DNA of 64,000 nt from Paenibacillus dokdonensis. Lineage in GTDB: Bacteria > Bacillota > Bacilli > Paenibacillales > Paenibacillaceae. The notes under the pieces are model-generated. The model made no database searches. It saw nothing but the letters and a program-made list of their open reading frames with translations, and was not told the origin of the DNA. Made by a program: the position numbers and the translations under genes. Shown piece by piece: positions 24,800 through 33,897 of the stretch (the first letter of the stretch is position 1; every line of letters starts with the position of its first letter). Where the stretch lies: positions 458,993 to 522,992 of the forward strand of contig NZ_STGQ01000001.1 of assembly GCF_004916975.1 (NCBI RefSeq). Reading direction: 5' to 3'.

Positions 24800-26902
24800 A
24801 TGCGTACAAGAGTCGAGGAGAAACGAACGATCAAAGCAGCCCTATGGGGGATAGCGTTATTTGCAGCATTACAATTGGCAGAATCAGCGTTTGCATTTCA
24901 AGTATTGGATAAAGATGCATTTATAACAGTTTTTATTCTTCTTAGCAGCTGCTGTGTAGCAATGGGATTTTCTATTTTCTCACAGGGTTGGCTTTTGTTT
25001 TCACACAAGCTATCACGCTACAGACTATACACGGCTGCGTTATTTTTATGCGTGGCGGTTTGTGATCTTTTACAGACCTTAAGTCTGATGGGAGTTTCGC
25101 TTTTTGGTTATACCCTTACAGCGAATGACGGCTTGTGGCTGCTCATTCTATCGAAGCTCCTATTTGCAACCGGGATTTTATGTATTTACAGCTTGAAGGA
25201 TTCCATGGTCTCGCTCGCACATAAAAGCATTGTATTCACGGCGACAAGTTTGCTGACAGTGATGTGCATTGCTGCTTTTGCGATATGGAACCATGCTTTA
25301 CCGCCACTGACAAGCAGTGGAAGCATGAACAATCTCATGAAGCTCATGGGTCTTGTGATTATGGCTGTCTGTCTGAGCGGCATGGCTGCCATCGTATATC
25401 GAGGCCGAAAGGAACGGGCTCCTTCGCTTCTGATTATTATCCGTGCTTTGATTTACATTACCATCGGTCAAGGTTTGATTATTAGCGCCGAAAATACATA
25501 CGATATCAATTATTTACTAGGCGTTCTCTGCGGTAGCGTGTCTTATTATCTGATGCTGAAGGGTGTTTACCGGCTGACTATTGAGGATCCATTCCGTGAG
25601 CAGCAGCGCATCGAGGCCAAGATGAATTATCTTGCTTTTCATGATGATCTTACAGGACTGCCCAACAAGCGCCGGCTGAACCAACGTCTGGGCAAGCTGA
25701 TGCAGGGAAGGGACAACGGCAAGTCAGGAATTGTGGTATTCAATGTTAACAGGTTTAAGAATATCAATGATTCGCTTGGACATCAGGCCGGGGACCAGCT
25801 ACTGCAGATGGTGGGAGACCGACTGAAGCGTAACTCTCTTCCTAGGGAGGAGGTTTTCAGCATGGGCGGTGACGAGTTTGCTCTGATCATTCCTTCACTT
25901 GTCGATGTGGAATCAGCTATGAGCCGGGTCAGAGAACTGCTAGAGTTGTTTGAAAAGCCTATAACGATTGACGATTATGATTATCATATTTCATTATGCG
26001 CTGGCATGGCCATCTATCCGGAAGACGGAGACACGGCAGAAGAGGTTATTCAGCATGCAGACACTGCAGTACATCATGCGAAGGACTACGGTATAGATGT
26101 GCGCCATTTCGTACCTTCGATGCAGCGTAAAGCCAAGGAAAGACTCAAGCTGGAAAATGATCTTCGCAAGGCTCTCGAACGGAAAGAGTTTTATCTGGAG
26201 TATCAGCCGCTGGTACACTTGGAAACAACGGAGATCGTCGGCATGGAGGCGCTCTTGCGGTGGAAGCATCCCAAACGAGGCAACGTCTCACCGGTGGAAT
26301 TCATTCCATTGGCAGAGGAAAGCGGCTTAATCGTCCCGATCGGTGAGTGGGTGCTTCGGACGGCCTGTCAGCAGAATAAAGAGTGGCAGGATGCAGGTTA
26401 CAAGCCGATTTGCGTGTCCATCAATCTGTCCATGCGCCAGTTTCTGCAGCCGCAGCTGGCAGACCAAATTGGTCAAATATTGAATGAAATCGGGCTGGAA
26501 CCGAAGTATGTGGAGCTTGAGATTACAGAAAGCATGACGTTTGATAAGGAAACGGCCTTCGAGCAGTTGCGTCGGTTGAAAGAGCTTGGCGTCTTTATCA
26601 GCATCGATGACTTTGGCACAGGCTACAGCTCACTGCATTACCTGAAGAACATGCCGATCGACAGGCTCAAGATTGACCGTTCCTTCGTCCATGAGGTGAT
26701 GAGTGATCATAACGATGCTGCCATTGTGTCCACCATCACGTCCATGGCTCACCACTTGCAGCTTAAAGTGACTGCCGAAGGGGTGGAAAACGAGGAGCAG
26801 CTTCGTTTTCTGAGGGAACAACGCTGTCATGAGGGACAGGGCTATTATTTCAGTAAGCCAATCCTTCCTAAGGATTTTGAGAAGACATTTCTACTGCATT
26901 AG
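24800..26902 (+). CDS. Membrane-bound GGDEF-EAL cyclic-di-GMP protein
   Basis: A 700-aa protein that may both make and break cyclic di-GMP. The N-terminus (about 10-265) has seven to eight hydrophobic helices and probably senses a membrane or soluble signal. The GGDEF domain keeps its active motif (GGDEF, 356-360). The EAL domain keeps E483-A-L, the metal residues in EITESM and IDDFGTGYSSL, KIDRSFV and the late TAEGVEN, so phosphodiesterase activity is expected. The ribosome site is weak (GGGGGT about 12 bases upstream), and no clear promoter was seen in the 200-base gap before it. Confidence 0.9.
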   Translation: MRTRVEEKRTIKAALWGIALFAALQLAESAFAFQVLDKDAFITVFILLSSCCVAMGFSIFSQGWLLFSHKLSRYRLYTAALFLCVAVCDLLQTLSLMGVSLFGYTLTANDGLWLLILSKLLFATGILCIYSLKDSMVSLAHKSIVFTATSLLTVMCIAAFAIWNHALPPLTSSGSMNNLMKLMGLVIMAVCLSGMAAIVYRGRKERAPSLLIIIRALIYITIGQGLIISAENTYDINYLLGVLCGSVSYYLMLKGVYRLTIEDPFREQQRIEAKMNYLAFHDDLTGLPNKRRLNQRLGKLMQGRDNGKSGIVVFNVNRFKNINDSLGHQAGDQLLQMVGDRLKRNSLPREEVFSMGGDEFALIIPSLVDVESAMSRVRELLELFEKPITIDDYDYHISLCAGMAIYPEDGDTAEEVIQHADTAVHHAKDYGIDVRHFVPSMQRKAKERLKLENDLRKALERKEFYLEYQPLVHLETTEIVGMEALLRWKHPKRGNVSPVEFIPLAEESGLIVPIGEWVLRTACQQNKEWQDAGYKPICVSINLSMRQFLQPQLADQIGQILNEIGLEPKYVELEITESMTFDKETAFEQLRRLKELGVFISIDDFGTGYSSLHYLKNMPIDRLKIDRSFVHEVMSDHNDAAIVSTITSMAHHLQLKVTAEGVENEEQLRFLREQRCHEGQGYYFSKPILPKDFEKTFLLH

Positions 26903-26934
26903 CCCTGATAGCGATGTCCAAGCAAAAAAAGGAG

Positions 26935-26963
26935 TTGCATATCTCGCTTACTCATGATATATT
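26935..26963 (+). promoter_or_regulatory. Promoter of the tRNA-Pro/tRNA-Gly unit
   Basis: TTGCAT (26935-26940), 17 bases, TATATT (26958-26963) with an upstream TGA (extended -10). It lies about 35 bases before tRNA-Pro. Confidence 0.75.
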
Positions 26964-27001
26964 ATTTCTTGTCTTCACTACCATGAAGTCGTGAGTATCA
27001 G

Positions 27002-27075
27002 CGGGATGTAGCTCAGCTTGGTAGAGCACCTGGTTTGGGACCAGGGGGTCGCATGTTCAAATCGTGTCATCCCGA
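27002..27075 (+). tRNA. tRNA-Pro (anticodon TGG)
   Basis: A complete cloverleaf: acceptor CGGGATG/CATCCCG, D-arm GCTC/GAGC, anticodon stem CCTGG/CCAGG with loop TTTGGGA (anticodon TGG), T-loop TTCAAAT, discriminator A. CCA is not encoded. Confidence 0.93.
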
Positions 27076-27090
27076 TACTTTATTTTCGAT

Positions 27091-27164
27091 GCGGGTGTAG
27101 TTCAATGGTAGAACTTCAGCCTTCCAAGCTGATAGCGTGGGTTCGATTCCCATCACCCGCTCCA
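27091..27164 (+). tRNA. tRNA-Gly (anticodon TCC)
   Basis: A complete cloverleaf: acceptor GCGGGTG/CACCCGC, D-arm with TTCAATGGTAGAA, anticodon loop CTTCCAA (TCC), T-loop TTCGATT, discriminator T and encoded CCA. Its last 19 bases recur twice downstream. Confidence 0.95.
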
Positions 27165-27600
27165 TACATAAAACATAACGCCGAAAGGCGTTTTTTTATT
27201 TGAGCGGTTGTGTAGGAGAGAACCCACGCAGCGTGGGGGCGACCGTCCGAGCCTGCTTCACCGGGTAGTCCCACCGAGGACGCGCGTCAACATTTCCTCT
27301 ATATCGCGAGCTGGAAGCTCGTATTTGAATCAGGATGTTGAGTATTCCCATCACCCGCTCCATACATAAAACATAACGCCGAGAGGCGTTTTTTTTATTT
27401 GAGCGGTTGTGTGGGAGAGAACCCACGCAGCGTGGGGGCGACCGTCCGAGCCTGCTTCACCGGGTAGTCCCACCGAGGACGCGCGTCAACATTTCCTCTA
27501 TACCGCGAGCTGGAAGCTCGCATTTAAATCAAAATGTTGAGTATTCCCATCACCCGCTCCATACATAAAACATATCGCCGAAAGGCGTTTTTTTTATTTG
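27146..27600 (+). repeat. Tandem repeat of about 198 bp carrying the tRNA-Gly 3' end
   Basis: The 19-base tRNA-Gly 3' end (including CCA) starts at 27146 and recurs exactly at 27344 and 27543, a period of 198-199 bases. Two full units and a third partial one (about 55 bases) share the order tRNA end, ACATAAAACATA, GGCG/CGCC terminator, then about 140 bases with several hairpins (CCCACG/CGTGGG; GAGCT/AGCTC; CAACAT/ATGTTG). The units differ at only about a dozen bases. No reading frame in it looks coding. Confidence 0.9.
27177..27197 (+). terminator. Terminator after tRNA-Gly (first of three copies)
   Basis: AACGCC-GAAA-GGCGTT followed by T-rich DNA. Copies recur at about 27375 and 27574 within the tandem repeat. 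Confidence 0.88.
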
Positions 27601-27620
27601 TATTGCTTATATTAGATCAT

Positions 27621-27659
27621 AAAAAGGGCCAGTGGAGTTATCATTCCAAAGGCCCTTTT
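27621..27659. terminator. Bidirectional terminator between tRNA repeats and xylR
   Basis: AAAAGGGCC/GGCCCTTTT outer stem with inner TGGA/TCCA, with A-run on one side and T-run on the other; it serves xylR on the minus strand. Confidence 0.88.
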
Positions 27660-27676
27660 GTGTCGTCCGTGTAAAG

Positions 27677-28837
27677 CTACATCATAACGCGTGTGTGTCC
27701 CAGAAAATGCATGGCTGCTGAAAAGCCAGCACCAATCATTGCTGCACGGCTGCCGAGCGTAGAAAATGCGATTTCAAGCTGCTGTTTATGATAGGGAAGC
27801 GTTCGTCTTGCTACAACTTGCTGCATCGGACCCTCTAACCATTCCCGGGCTTCGGAGAGCGCGCCTCCGATGACAATCAGCTCAGGATTGAAACTGTTGA
27901 TAAGATTGGTCAGTCCAATGCCAAAATAGGTGCCCATTACGGCGAACTGCTGACATGCGGCGGCATTACCTTGATCGGCGTAACGGATAAGCTCGCGTGT
28001 ATGATAAGCAGGCAGCTCCAAAGCTGCAAGATCATAGGCTTTTTCGGATGCGTACAATTCCCAGCAGCCTCGGCTGCCGCAGCTGCACGGTGTTCCTTCC
28101 GCTTCGATGCACATATGTCCGGTCTCACCAGCATATCCTCTGGAGCCCTTGTAGAGCTCTCCGCCGATAATGATCCCGGAGCCAATTCCTGAACCTGCGC
28201 TGACATAGAGCAGATGCCTTACATCTTCACCTCTGCCAAAATTGAGCTCTCCCAGAGCACCGCTGTTGGCTTCATTGTCAATAATAACGGGGATCGAGAA
28301 CTTTTCCTCAAGCAGCTCACGCAGCGGAGTCTTCTCCCAACCGAGATTGGGGGCAAAGAGTACAAGCCCATGCTCATCTACCATGCCTGGAACACCGACA
28401 CCGATGCCTAAAATCCCGTAGTGAGTTAATGGAGCCGCGTCAATAAGCGTGGCGATCATTGTCTGCATGGCCTCAAAGACATATGGAAGATCATGCTGGA
28501 GAAGAGGGGATTCGGCTTCGCGAAGCACGGATCCGTTCAGATCGCAGAGCACAGCGGTAAGCTGTTTGACGCGGAGCTCCATACCGATCACGCAACCGGC
28601 CATGGCATTAAAATGCAAGATGAGCGGCTTTCGTCCGCCGCTGGATTCACCGGGTCCGGCTTCCAGCACAAGCTGGTCTTCCTGCAGCTCGGCAACTAGA
28701 TTGGACACGGTTGCTTTGTTCAAGCCGGTCATTTCCGATATCCTGGCGCGGGACAGCTCGGCATGTTTGCGAATGGTATGCAGGATTAACGATTTGTTTA
28801 TTTTCTTGACGAGCGCCTGGTCACCAGTGACTTTCAC
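27677..28837 (-). CDS. xylR: Xylose-responsive repressor XylR (ROK family)
   Basis: A ROK-family repressor of 386 aa, expected to bind an operator before xylA and release it on xylose. The N-terminal winged helix-turn-helix is seen in SRARISEMTGLNKATVSNLV. The C-terminal sugar-kinase-like domain has the ROK zinc motif CSCGSRGCWE and GYAGETGHM. The GTG start at 28837 gives MKVTGDQALVKKINKSLIL, which aligns with B. subtilis XylR; a GTG at 28849 abuts the AAGGA. It is divergent from xylA. Confidence 0.92.
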   Translation of the reverse strand: MKVTGDQALVKKINKSLILHTIRKHAELSRARISEMTGLNKATVSNLVAELQEDQLVLEAGPGESSGGRKPLILHFNAMAGCVIGMELRVKQLTAVLCDLNGSVLREAESPLLQHDLPYVFEAMQTMIATLIDAAPLTHYGILGIGVGVPGMVDEHGLVLFAPNLGWEKTPLRELLEEKFSIPVIIDNEANSGALGELNFGRGEDVRHLLYVSAGSGIGSGIIIGGELYKGSRGYAGETGHMCIEAEGTPCSCGSRGCWELYASEKAYDLAALELPAYHTRELIRYADQGNAAACQQFAVMGTYFGIGLTNLINSFNPELIVIGGALSEAREWLEGPMQQVVARRTLPYHKQQLEIAFSTLGSRAAMIGAGFSAAMHFLGHTRVMM

Positions 28838-28918
28838 GACGTATAACACATCCTTCAGGAACGTTACGATTTTTCATATGACCCCTAGTCTAGAGTTTTC
28901 TTCCGCAAATTGCAATAT

Positions 28919-28948
28919 AGAATACGGAGGCTAACGCGAAGGTATCAA
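28919..28948 (-). promoter_or_regulatory. Candidate xylR promoter
   Basis: Minus strand: TTGATA (28948-28943), 18 bases, TATTCT (28924-28919). Confidence 0.5.
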
Positions 28949-28992
28949 GTGATCCAATACTTTGAACAATGGAAATAAAAGTCAGATAAAAA

Positions 28993-29017
28993 ACTTTGTT
29001 TAACCAATATACAAAGT
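28993..29017. promoter_or_regulatory. Candidate XylR operator
   Basis: ACTTTGT and ACAAAGT flank an 11-base centre. Length and TTTGTTT...ACAAA layout resemble the Bacillus xyl operator. It overlaps the proposed xylA -35. Confidence 0.65.
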
Positions 29018-29036
29018 GATTGCATTGTGTTAGGAT
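29008..29036 (+). promoter_or_regulatory. Candidate xylA promoter
   Basis: TATACA (29008-29013), 17 bases, TAGGAT (29031-29036) preceded by TGT (extended -10). The hexamers are modest, as expected for a regulated promoter. Confidence 0.5.
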
Positions 29037-29041
29037 GTTGT

Positions 29042-29055
29042 TGTAAACGTTTGCG
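29042..29055. promoter_or_regulatory. Candidate cre (CcpA) site before xylA
   Basis: TGTAAACGTTTGCG matches 12 of 14 positions of the cre consensus TGWAANCGNTNWCA. It would lie at the transcription start, giving glucose repression. Confidence 0.6.
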
Positions 29056-29084
29056 TTCAAGGAAATTTAAGGAGGAGCATACAC

Positions 29085-30401
29085 ATGGCATATTTTGAAA
29101 ACGTCGGAAAAATCAATTACGAGGGCAGTCGTTCTACCAACCCCTTTGCATTCAAATACTATAATCCGGAGGAAAAGGTAGCCGGAAAAACGATGGAAGA
29201 GCATCTGCGTTTCGCCATGGCTTACTGGCATACATTGACCGCAGGCGGATCAGATCCGTTCGGTACGGATACGGCAGTCCGCGGCTGGGATCATCTTAGC
29301 GGTATGGACAAAGCGAAGGCACGTGTGGAAGCGGCTTTTGAATTTATGGATAAAATGAATCTTCAGTACTTCTGTTTCCATGATGTTGATATTGCACCGG
29401 AAGGAAGCAGTCTGAACGAATTCTACGGCAATATTGATACCGTTGTGGATCTGATCGAGCAGGGAATGAAGACCTCGGGCAAAAAGCTGCTGTGGAACAC
29501 AGCGAACATGTTCACGAATCCGCGTTATATGCATGGTGCCGGTTCGACATGCAATGCTGATGTATATGCACATGCAGCTGCCCAGATCAAGAAAGGCCTT
29601 GAAGTTGGTAAACGGCTTGGAGCGGAAAACTATGTATTCTGGGGCGGCCGTGAAGGCTATGAAACCCTTTTGAACACCGACATGAAGCTGGAAATGGACA
29701 ATATGGCCCGTTTGTTCTCCATGGCAGTCGATTATGCGAAGGAAATCGGCTTTGATGCTCAGTTCCTGATCGAACCGAAACCGAAAGAGCCGACTAAACA
29801 CCAATATGATTTTGATGCAGCTACGACGATTTCATTCCTGCAAAAATACGATCTGGACCAGCATTTCAAGCTGAACCTGGAAGCTAACCATGCAACCTTG
29901 GCGGGGCATACTTTTGACCATGAACTGCGTGTGGCACGTATTAACGGCATGCTCGGTTCACTGGATGCCAATCAGGGCGATATGCTTTTGGGCTGGGATA
30001 CGGATGAATTCCCGGTTAACATTTATGATGCTACCCTGACGTTATACGAAGTGCTGAAGAATGATGGACTTGGCAAAGGCGGCATCAACTTCGATGCCAA
30101 AGTACGCCGTCAATCCTTCGAACCCGAGGATCTGTTCCACGCTCATATCGCAGGCATGGATACCTATGCCAAAGGGCTTAAGGTAGCTGCCAAAATGCTG
30201 GAGGACGGCGCGTTCGATAATTTTGTTGAAAAACGTTACAGCAGCTTTAAGGAAGGCATTGGCGCCGATATCGTATCCGGAAAAGCAACCCTGGCTTCTC
30301 TGGCTGAATACGCTCTGAATAATAATCAACCGCGTAAAAATGAGTCCGGCCGCCAGGAAATGCTGAAGGGGATGCTGAATCAATATATTTTGGCTGAATA
30401 A
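29085..30401 (+). CDS. xylA: Xylose isomerase
   Basis: A metal-dependent TIM-barrel enzyme that converts D-xylose to D-xylulose. The 438-aa length is that of class II enzymes. Signatures are [12 protein letters not shown] (catalytic His/Asp), [25 protein letters not shown] and [17 protein letters not shown] with its metal ligands. AAGGAGGAG is 7 bases before the ATG. It is divergent from xylR and followed by xylB. Confidence 0.97.
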   Translation: MAYFENVGKINYEGSRSTNPFAFKYYNPEEKVAGKTMEEHLRFAMAYWHTLTAGGSDPFGTDTAVRGWDHLSGMDKAKARVEAAFEFMDKMNLQYFCFHDVDIAPEGSSLNEFYGNIDTVVDLIEQGMKTSGKKLLWNTANMFTNPRYMHGAGSTCNADVYAHAAAQIKKGLEVGKRLGAENYVFWGGREGYETLLNTDMKLEMDNMARLFSMAVDYAKEIGFDAQFLIEPKPKEPTKHQYDFDAATTISFLQKYDLDQHFKLNLEANHATLAGHTFDHELRVARINGMLGSLDANQGDMLLGWDTDEFPVNIYDATLTLYEVLKNDGLGKGGINFDAKVRRQSFEPEDLFHAHIAGMDTYAKGLKVAAKMLEDGAFDNFVEKRYSSFKEGIGADIVSGKATLASLAEYALNNNQPRKNESGRQEMLKGMLNQYILAE

Positions 30402-30422
30402 TCAGCACATCGTACAAGTAAC

Positions 30423-30472
30423 AAGCAGCGGAGGTTGCCTGAAGACAGCATTCTTCGGCAACCTTTTGCTTG
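30423..30472 (+). other. Stem-loop between xylA and xylB
   Basis: AGGTTGCC/GGCAACCT with inner GAAG/CTTC and outer AAGCA/TGCTT. A short TTTT follows the main stem. It is a partial terminator or RNA-stabilising hairpin that would lower xylB relative to xylA. Confidence 0.65.
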
Positions 30473-30531
30473 TTTAATGGAACCGGTTTGGGTTACTGAA
30501 ATACAACACCTTGAGCCTTAGGAGGCGGAAT

Positions 30532-32028
30532 ATGAAATATGTAATTGGAATCGATATCGGAACGAGTGCGGTTAAATCGGTGCTTGTCTCCGCGGAGGGC
30601 AAGGTGGTATGCGAGCATTCGGAGAGCTATCCGCTTCACAGGCCTGAACCGGGCTGGAGTGAGCAAAATCCGGAAGATTGGGCGGATCGAACCATCGCAA
30701 GTCTTCGCAGGTTGATGGAGAAATCCGAAGCTGATCCAGCTGATGTGGAGGGCCTGAGCTTCTCGGGACAGATGCATGGGCTTGTATTGGTAGACTCGAA
30801 AGGCAAAGTTCTGCGTCCGGCCATCCTCTGGAATGACACACGGACGACGCAGCAGTGCCGCAAGATTGAAAAGACGCTTGGAAGCAAGCTGCTGGATATT
30901 GCAAGAAACCGTGCCCTTGAAGGGTTCACGCTTCCGAAAATCCTATGGGTACAGGAGCATGAACCTGAGATCTTGTCACAGGCGGATTTGTTCCTGCTAC
31001 CGAAGGATTACGTGAGATACCGCTTAACGGGCAGCTTGGGCATGGATTATTCGGATGCGGCAGGTACGCTTCTGCTGGATGTAGCGAATAAGGTATGGAG
31101 CTCTGAAATTGCACAGGCCTTTGATCTGCCGCTGTCTTTATGCCCACAGTTGGTAGAATCTTCTGAACTGACAGGAACGCTGCTGCCGGAAGTGGCTGAA
31201 GCGGCCGGCTTGCTCCCATCGACCAGGGTGTTTGCAGGTGGCGCGGATAATGCCTGCGGCGCGATCGGAGCGGGAATTCTTGGAGAAGGAAAAACGATGT
31301 GCAGTATCGGTACGTCAGGGGTTGTCCTCTCCTATGAGAGCCGCAAGGATATCAATCCACAAGGTAAAATGCATTTCTTTAACCATGGCGAAGAGAATGC
31401 CTTTTACGTTATGGGGGTCACACTGGCCGCGGGGCATAGTCTTTCCTGGTTCAAGGATACCTTTGCCAAGGAAGCTTCCTTTGATCGTTTGCTTGAAGGC
31501 ATTGAAGCTGTTCCTGCCGGAAGCGGGGGATTGCTGTTCACGCCATACATCTCAGGTGAGCGCACGCCTCATCCGGATGCGGATATCCGCGGCAGCTTCA
31601 TCGGAATGGATTCGGGCCATACACTTAAGCATTTTGCGCGTTCGGTCATGGAGGGCATTACTTTCTCGCTGCGTGAATCCATTGATATCATCCGGCAATC
31701 CGGCAAGGATATCACCGAAGTGACGGCCATCGGTGGCGGAGCGCTGAATGAAGTTTGGCTGCAAATGCAGGCGGATATTTTCAACGCAAATATCATCAAG
31801 CTGGAAAGCGAGCAGGGACCTGCTATGGGCGCTGCTATGCTGGCGGCATACGGCTGCGAATGGTTTTCGTCCCTGGCGGAATGCGCCGAAGTGTTTATCC
31901 GTCCTGCCAAGACCTATTCCCCCGATCCCGAACAGGTAGAAGTGTACTCCGGCCTGTTTGGAATTTACCAGGATGTGTACGGGCAGACGAAAGATTTGAA
32001 TGATAGACTTGCAGCTTACCGCAAGTAG
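30532..32028 (+). CDS. xylB: Xylulokinase
   Basis: An ATP-dependent FGGY-family kinase that phosphorylates D-xylulose for the pentose phosphate pathway. The 498-aa protein starts MKYVIGIDIGTSAVKSVLV (phosphate-1 motif). It has SFSGQMHGLVLVD, ILWNDTRT, the catalytic Asp in FAGGADNACGAIGAG and the adenosine motif AIGGGALNEVW. AGGAGG is 6 bases before this ATG; a frame seven codons longer has no site. It is co-oriented with xylA. Confidence 0.95.
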   Translation: MKYVIGIDIGTSAVKSVLVSAEGKVVCEHSESYPLHRPEPGWSEQNPEDWADRTIASLRRLMEKSEADPADVEGLSFSGQMHGLVLVDSKGKVLRPAILWNDTRTTQQCRKIEKTLGSKLLDIARNRALEGFTLPKILWVQEHEPEILSQADLFLLPKDYVRYRLTGSLGMDYSDAAGTLLLDVANKVWSSEIAQAFDLPLSLCPQLVESSELTGTLLPEVAEAAGLLPSTRVFAGGADNACGAIGAGILGEGKTMCSIGTSGVVLSYESRKDINPQGKMHFFNHGEENAFYVMGVTLAAGHSLSWFKDTFAKEASFDRLLEGIEAVPAGSGGLLFTPYISGERTPHPDADIRGSFIGMDSGHTLKHFARSVMEGITFSLRESIDIIRQSGKDITEVTAIGGGALNEVWLQMQADIFNANIIKLESEQGPAMGAAMLAAYGCEWFSSLAECAEVFIRPAKTYSPDPEQVEVYSGLFGIYQDVYGQTKDLNDRLAAYRK

Positions 32029-32112
32029 GATATACAGTTGAGAGAGCTGAAGTGACAATACCTGTGAGGTTGCAAGCTTCCGGCTGAATAGAGGCCATGG
32101 GGGAAGATAGAC

Positions 32113-33891
32113 ATGTGGCACCGTATCGTCATGCTGCTGAATGATATCAAAATACGAAACAAGCTGCTTTTGTCTTTCCTGCTGGCAGCACTGCTGCCAG
32201 TGCTTCTGGTCGGCGGTTATCTGACCATTGAAATGAAGCAAATGGCGTTTAGCAATGCGATGGAGCAGGCTTCAACCAACGTGGATCGGATCAAGAAAAG
32301 AACGGAAGAAGTCATTCGCGTTTCTCTCGATATTTCGTACCGGTTATCCAATGATGCCAGACTCAAAAAGCTTGCCAACAAGCAATATGAAAGCGTTTAT
32401 GATGTGGTCGAGGCCTACAGGGATTATCCCGACATGCGGGAGTACCTTCGCCTTTATAAGGAAATATCGAATATCCGGCTGTATACGGACAATGCGACAC
32501 TGCTGAATAACTGGGAGCTGATCAATGCTTCGGATGATATCAAGACCAGTGAATGGTACCAGAACGCGATGCGGCATGAAAGCCTGGTCAGCTGGAGGTA
32601 CATTGAGGATGAACGGGACCATCATAAATATTTGAGCCTGGTCCGGAACATCGAGCTGGAAAGCTTGAAAAAGTACGGCGTCCTGGTGCTGAATGTCAAT
32701 ACCGGTATGCTGAACTCCATTCTTAACCAGGAAACCTTCGATACGATGATCGTGGACGACCAGGATTATATTATTGCGGCGAACCGGAGTGACTGGAATG
32801 ATAAGAAGCTGACAGATATCTCGCTGGACAAAAACATTATGACCCAAAAAAGCGGAACTTTCGAAGCTACATTAAACGGGATCCCTTCTAAAGTATTAAT
32901 AGACGAGCTTAAGCCAGTTTCCAGCGAAAACGGAGTGCGTATCATTTCCGTGTTTTCGATTGGAAGCATTGTCAAAGAGCCGAATCAAATTATCAGACTT
33001 GCGCTCACGGTGATTGTGATCAGCATTATTCTTGCCTTCCTGCTCATCTACGGAGTTTCTTCCCTCTTCTCGCGGCGGATGCTCAGACTCAGCAGACATA
33101 TCAATCGAGTAGGGCTCGGGGATTTTGATACGACCCTGCAAATTGATGGCAAGGATGAAATTGGTCTGCTGTCACGGCAGTTTAATTCCATGGTACGAAG
33201 CATTCATGACCTGATGGAAGAAGTTACGCACTCCAATGAAAAGAACAGACTGCTTGAGCAAAAACAAAGCGAGATCCGTTTCAAAATGCTGGCAAGTCAG
33301 ATTAATCCCCATTTCCTGTTTAATGCGCTGGAATCGATTCGTATGGAGGCGCATATGAAGGGTCAGACAGAGATCGCGAGGGTCGTCCGTCTGCTTGGTA
33401 AAATGATGCGGAATAATCTGGAGGTTGGCAACAGCAAAATTCCGCTCAAGCAGGAGCTCGAGATGGTCCGCTGTTATCTGGATATCCAGCAGTTCCGTTA
33501 TGAAGAGCGGCTGCGTTACGAGTTCATTGTCGATCCGGAGCTTGAATCCCTGCATGTCCCGCCTCTGATCATCCAGCCGCTTGTGGAAAATGCGGTTGTA
33601 CACGGTCTGGATAACAATGCTGAAGGGGCACTCGTCAAGGTTGAAATTGTGAGGAATGGCAATGAAGCCAGATTTACGATTACGGACAATGGTATAGGCA
33701 TTACAACGGAGAGACTGAACAAGGTCATGAGTACGCTGGAAGATTCAGAGGAACGTGAAGGTGAACGGATCGGGCTGCGAAATGTGCATGTCAGATTAAA
33801 GCTCACGTATGGAGAACCCTATGGCTTGTCCATTCACAGTCTCCCTGGCGATGGGACGGCGATCTCCTTCAGCATTCCAATGGAGGGATAA
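32113..33891 (+). CDS. Membrane sensor histidine kinase, YesM/LytS type
   Basis: The sensor of a carbohydrate two-component system (592 aa). A TM helix at about 18-42 and another at about 290-315 enclose a dCache-like extracellular sensor. A HAMP domain follows, then the His_kinase domain with phospho-acceptor H400 in INPHFLFNALE and the HATPase (VENAVVHGLDN, DNGIG, GLRNVHVRL). The next gene, its response regulator, starts 6 bases after the stop. The signal is probably an extracellular sugar or a bound binding protein. It follows xylB by 84 bases with no terminator. Confidence 0.92.
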   Translation: MWHRIVMLLNDIKIRNKLLLSFLLAALLPVLLVGGYLTIEMKQMAFSNAMEQASTNVDRIKKRTEEVIRVSLDISYRLSNDARLKKLANKQYESVYDVVEAYRDYPDMREYLRLYKEISNIRLYTDNATLLNNWELINASDDIKTSEWYQNAMRHESLVSWRYIEDERDHHKYLSLVRNIELESLKKYGVLVLNVNTGMLNSILNQETFDTMIVDDQDYIIAANRSDWNDKKLTDISLDKNIMTQKSGTFEATLNGIPSKVLIDELKPVSSENGVRIISVFSIGSIVKEPNQIIRLALTVIVISIILAFLLIYGVSSLFSRRMLRLSRHINRVGLGDFDTTLQIDGKDEIGLLSRQFNSMVRSIHDLMEEVTHSNEKNRLLEQKQSEIRFKMLASQINPHFLFNALESIRMEAHMKGQTEIARVVRLLGKMMRNNLEVGNSKIPLKQELEMVRCYLDIQQFRYEERLRYEFIVDPELESLHVPPLIIQPLVENAVVHGLDNNAEGALVKVEIVRNGNEARFTITDNGIGITTERLNKVMSTLEDSEEREGERIGLRNVHVRLKLTYGEPYGLSIHSLPGDGTAISFSIPMEG

Positions 33892-33897
33892 TACCCG

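Noticed and set aside
27146..27600. CRISPR array
   Set aside because: The period is near 198 bases, the 'spacers' are themselves repeated, and there are no cas genes. It is a tandem duplication.
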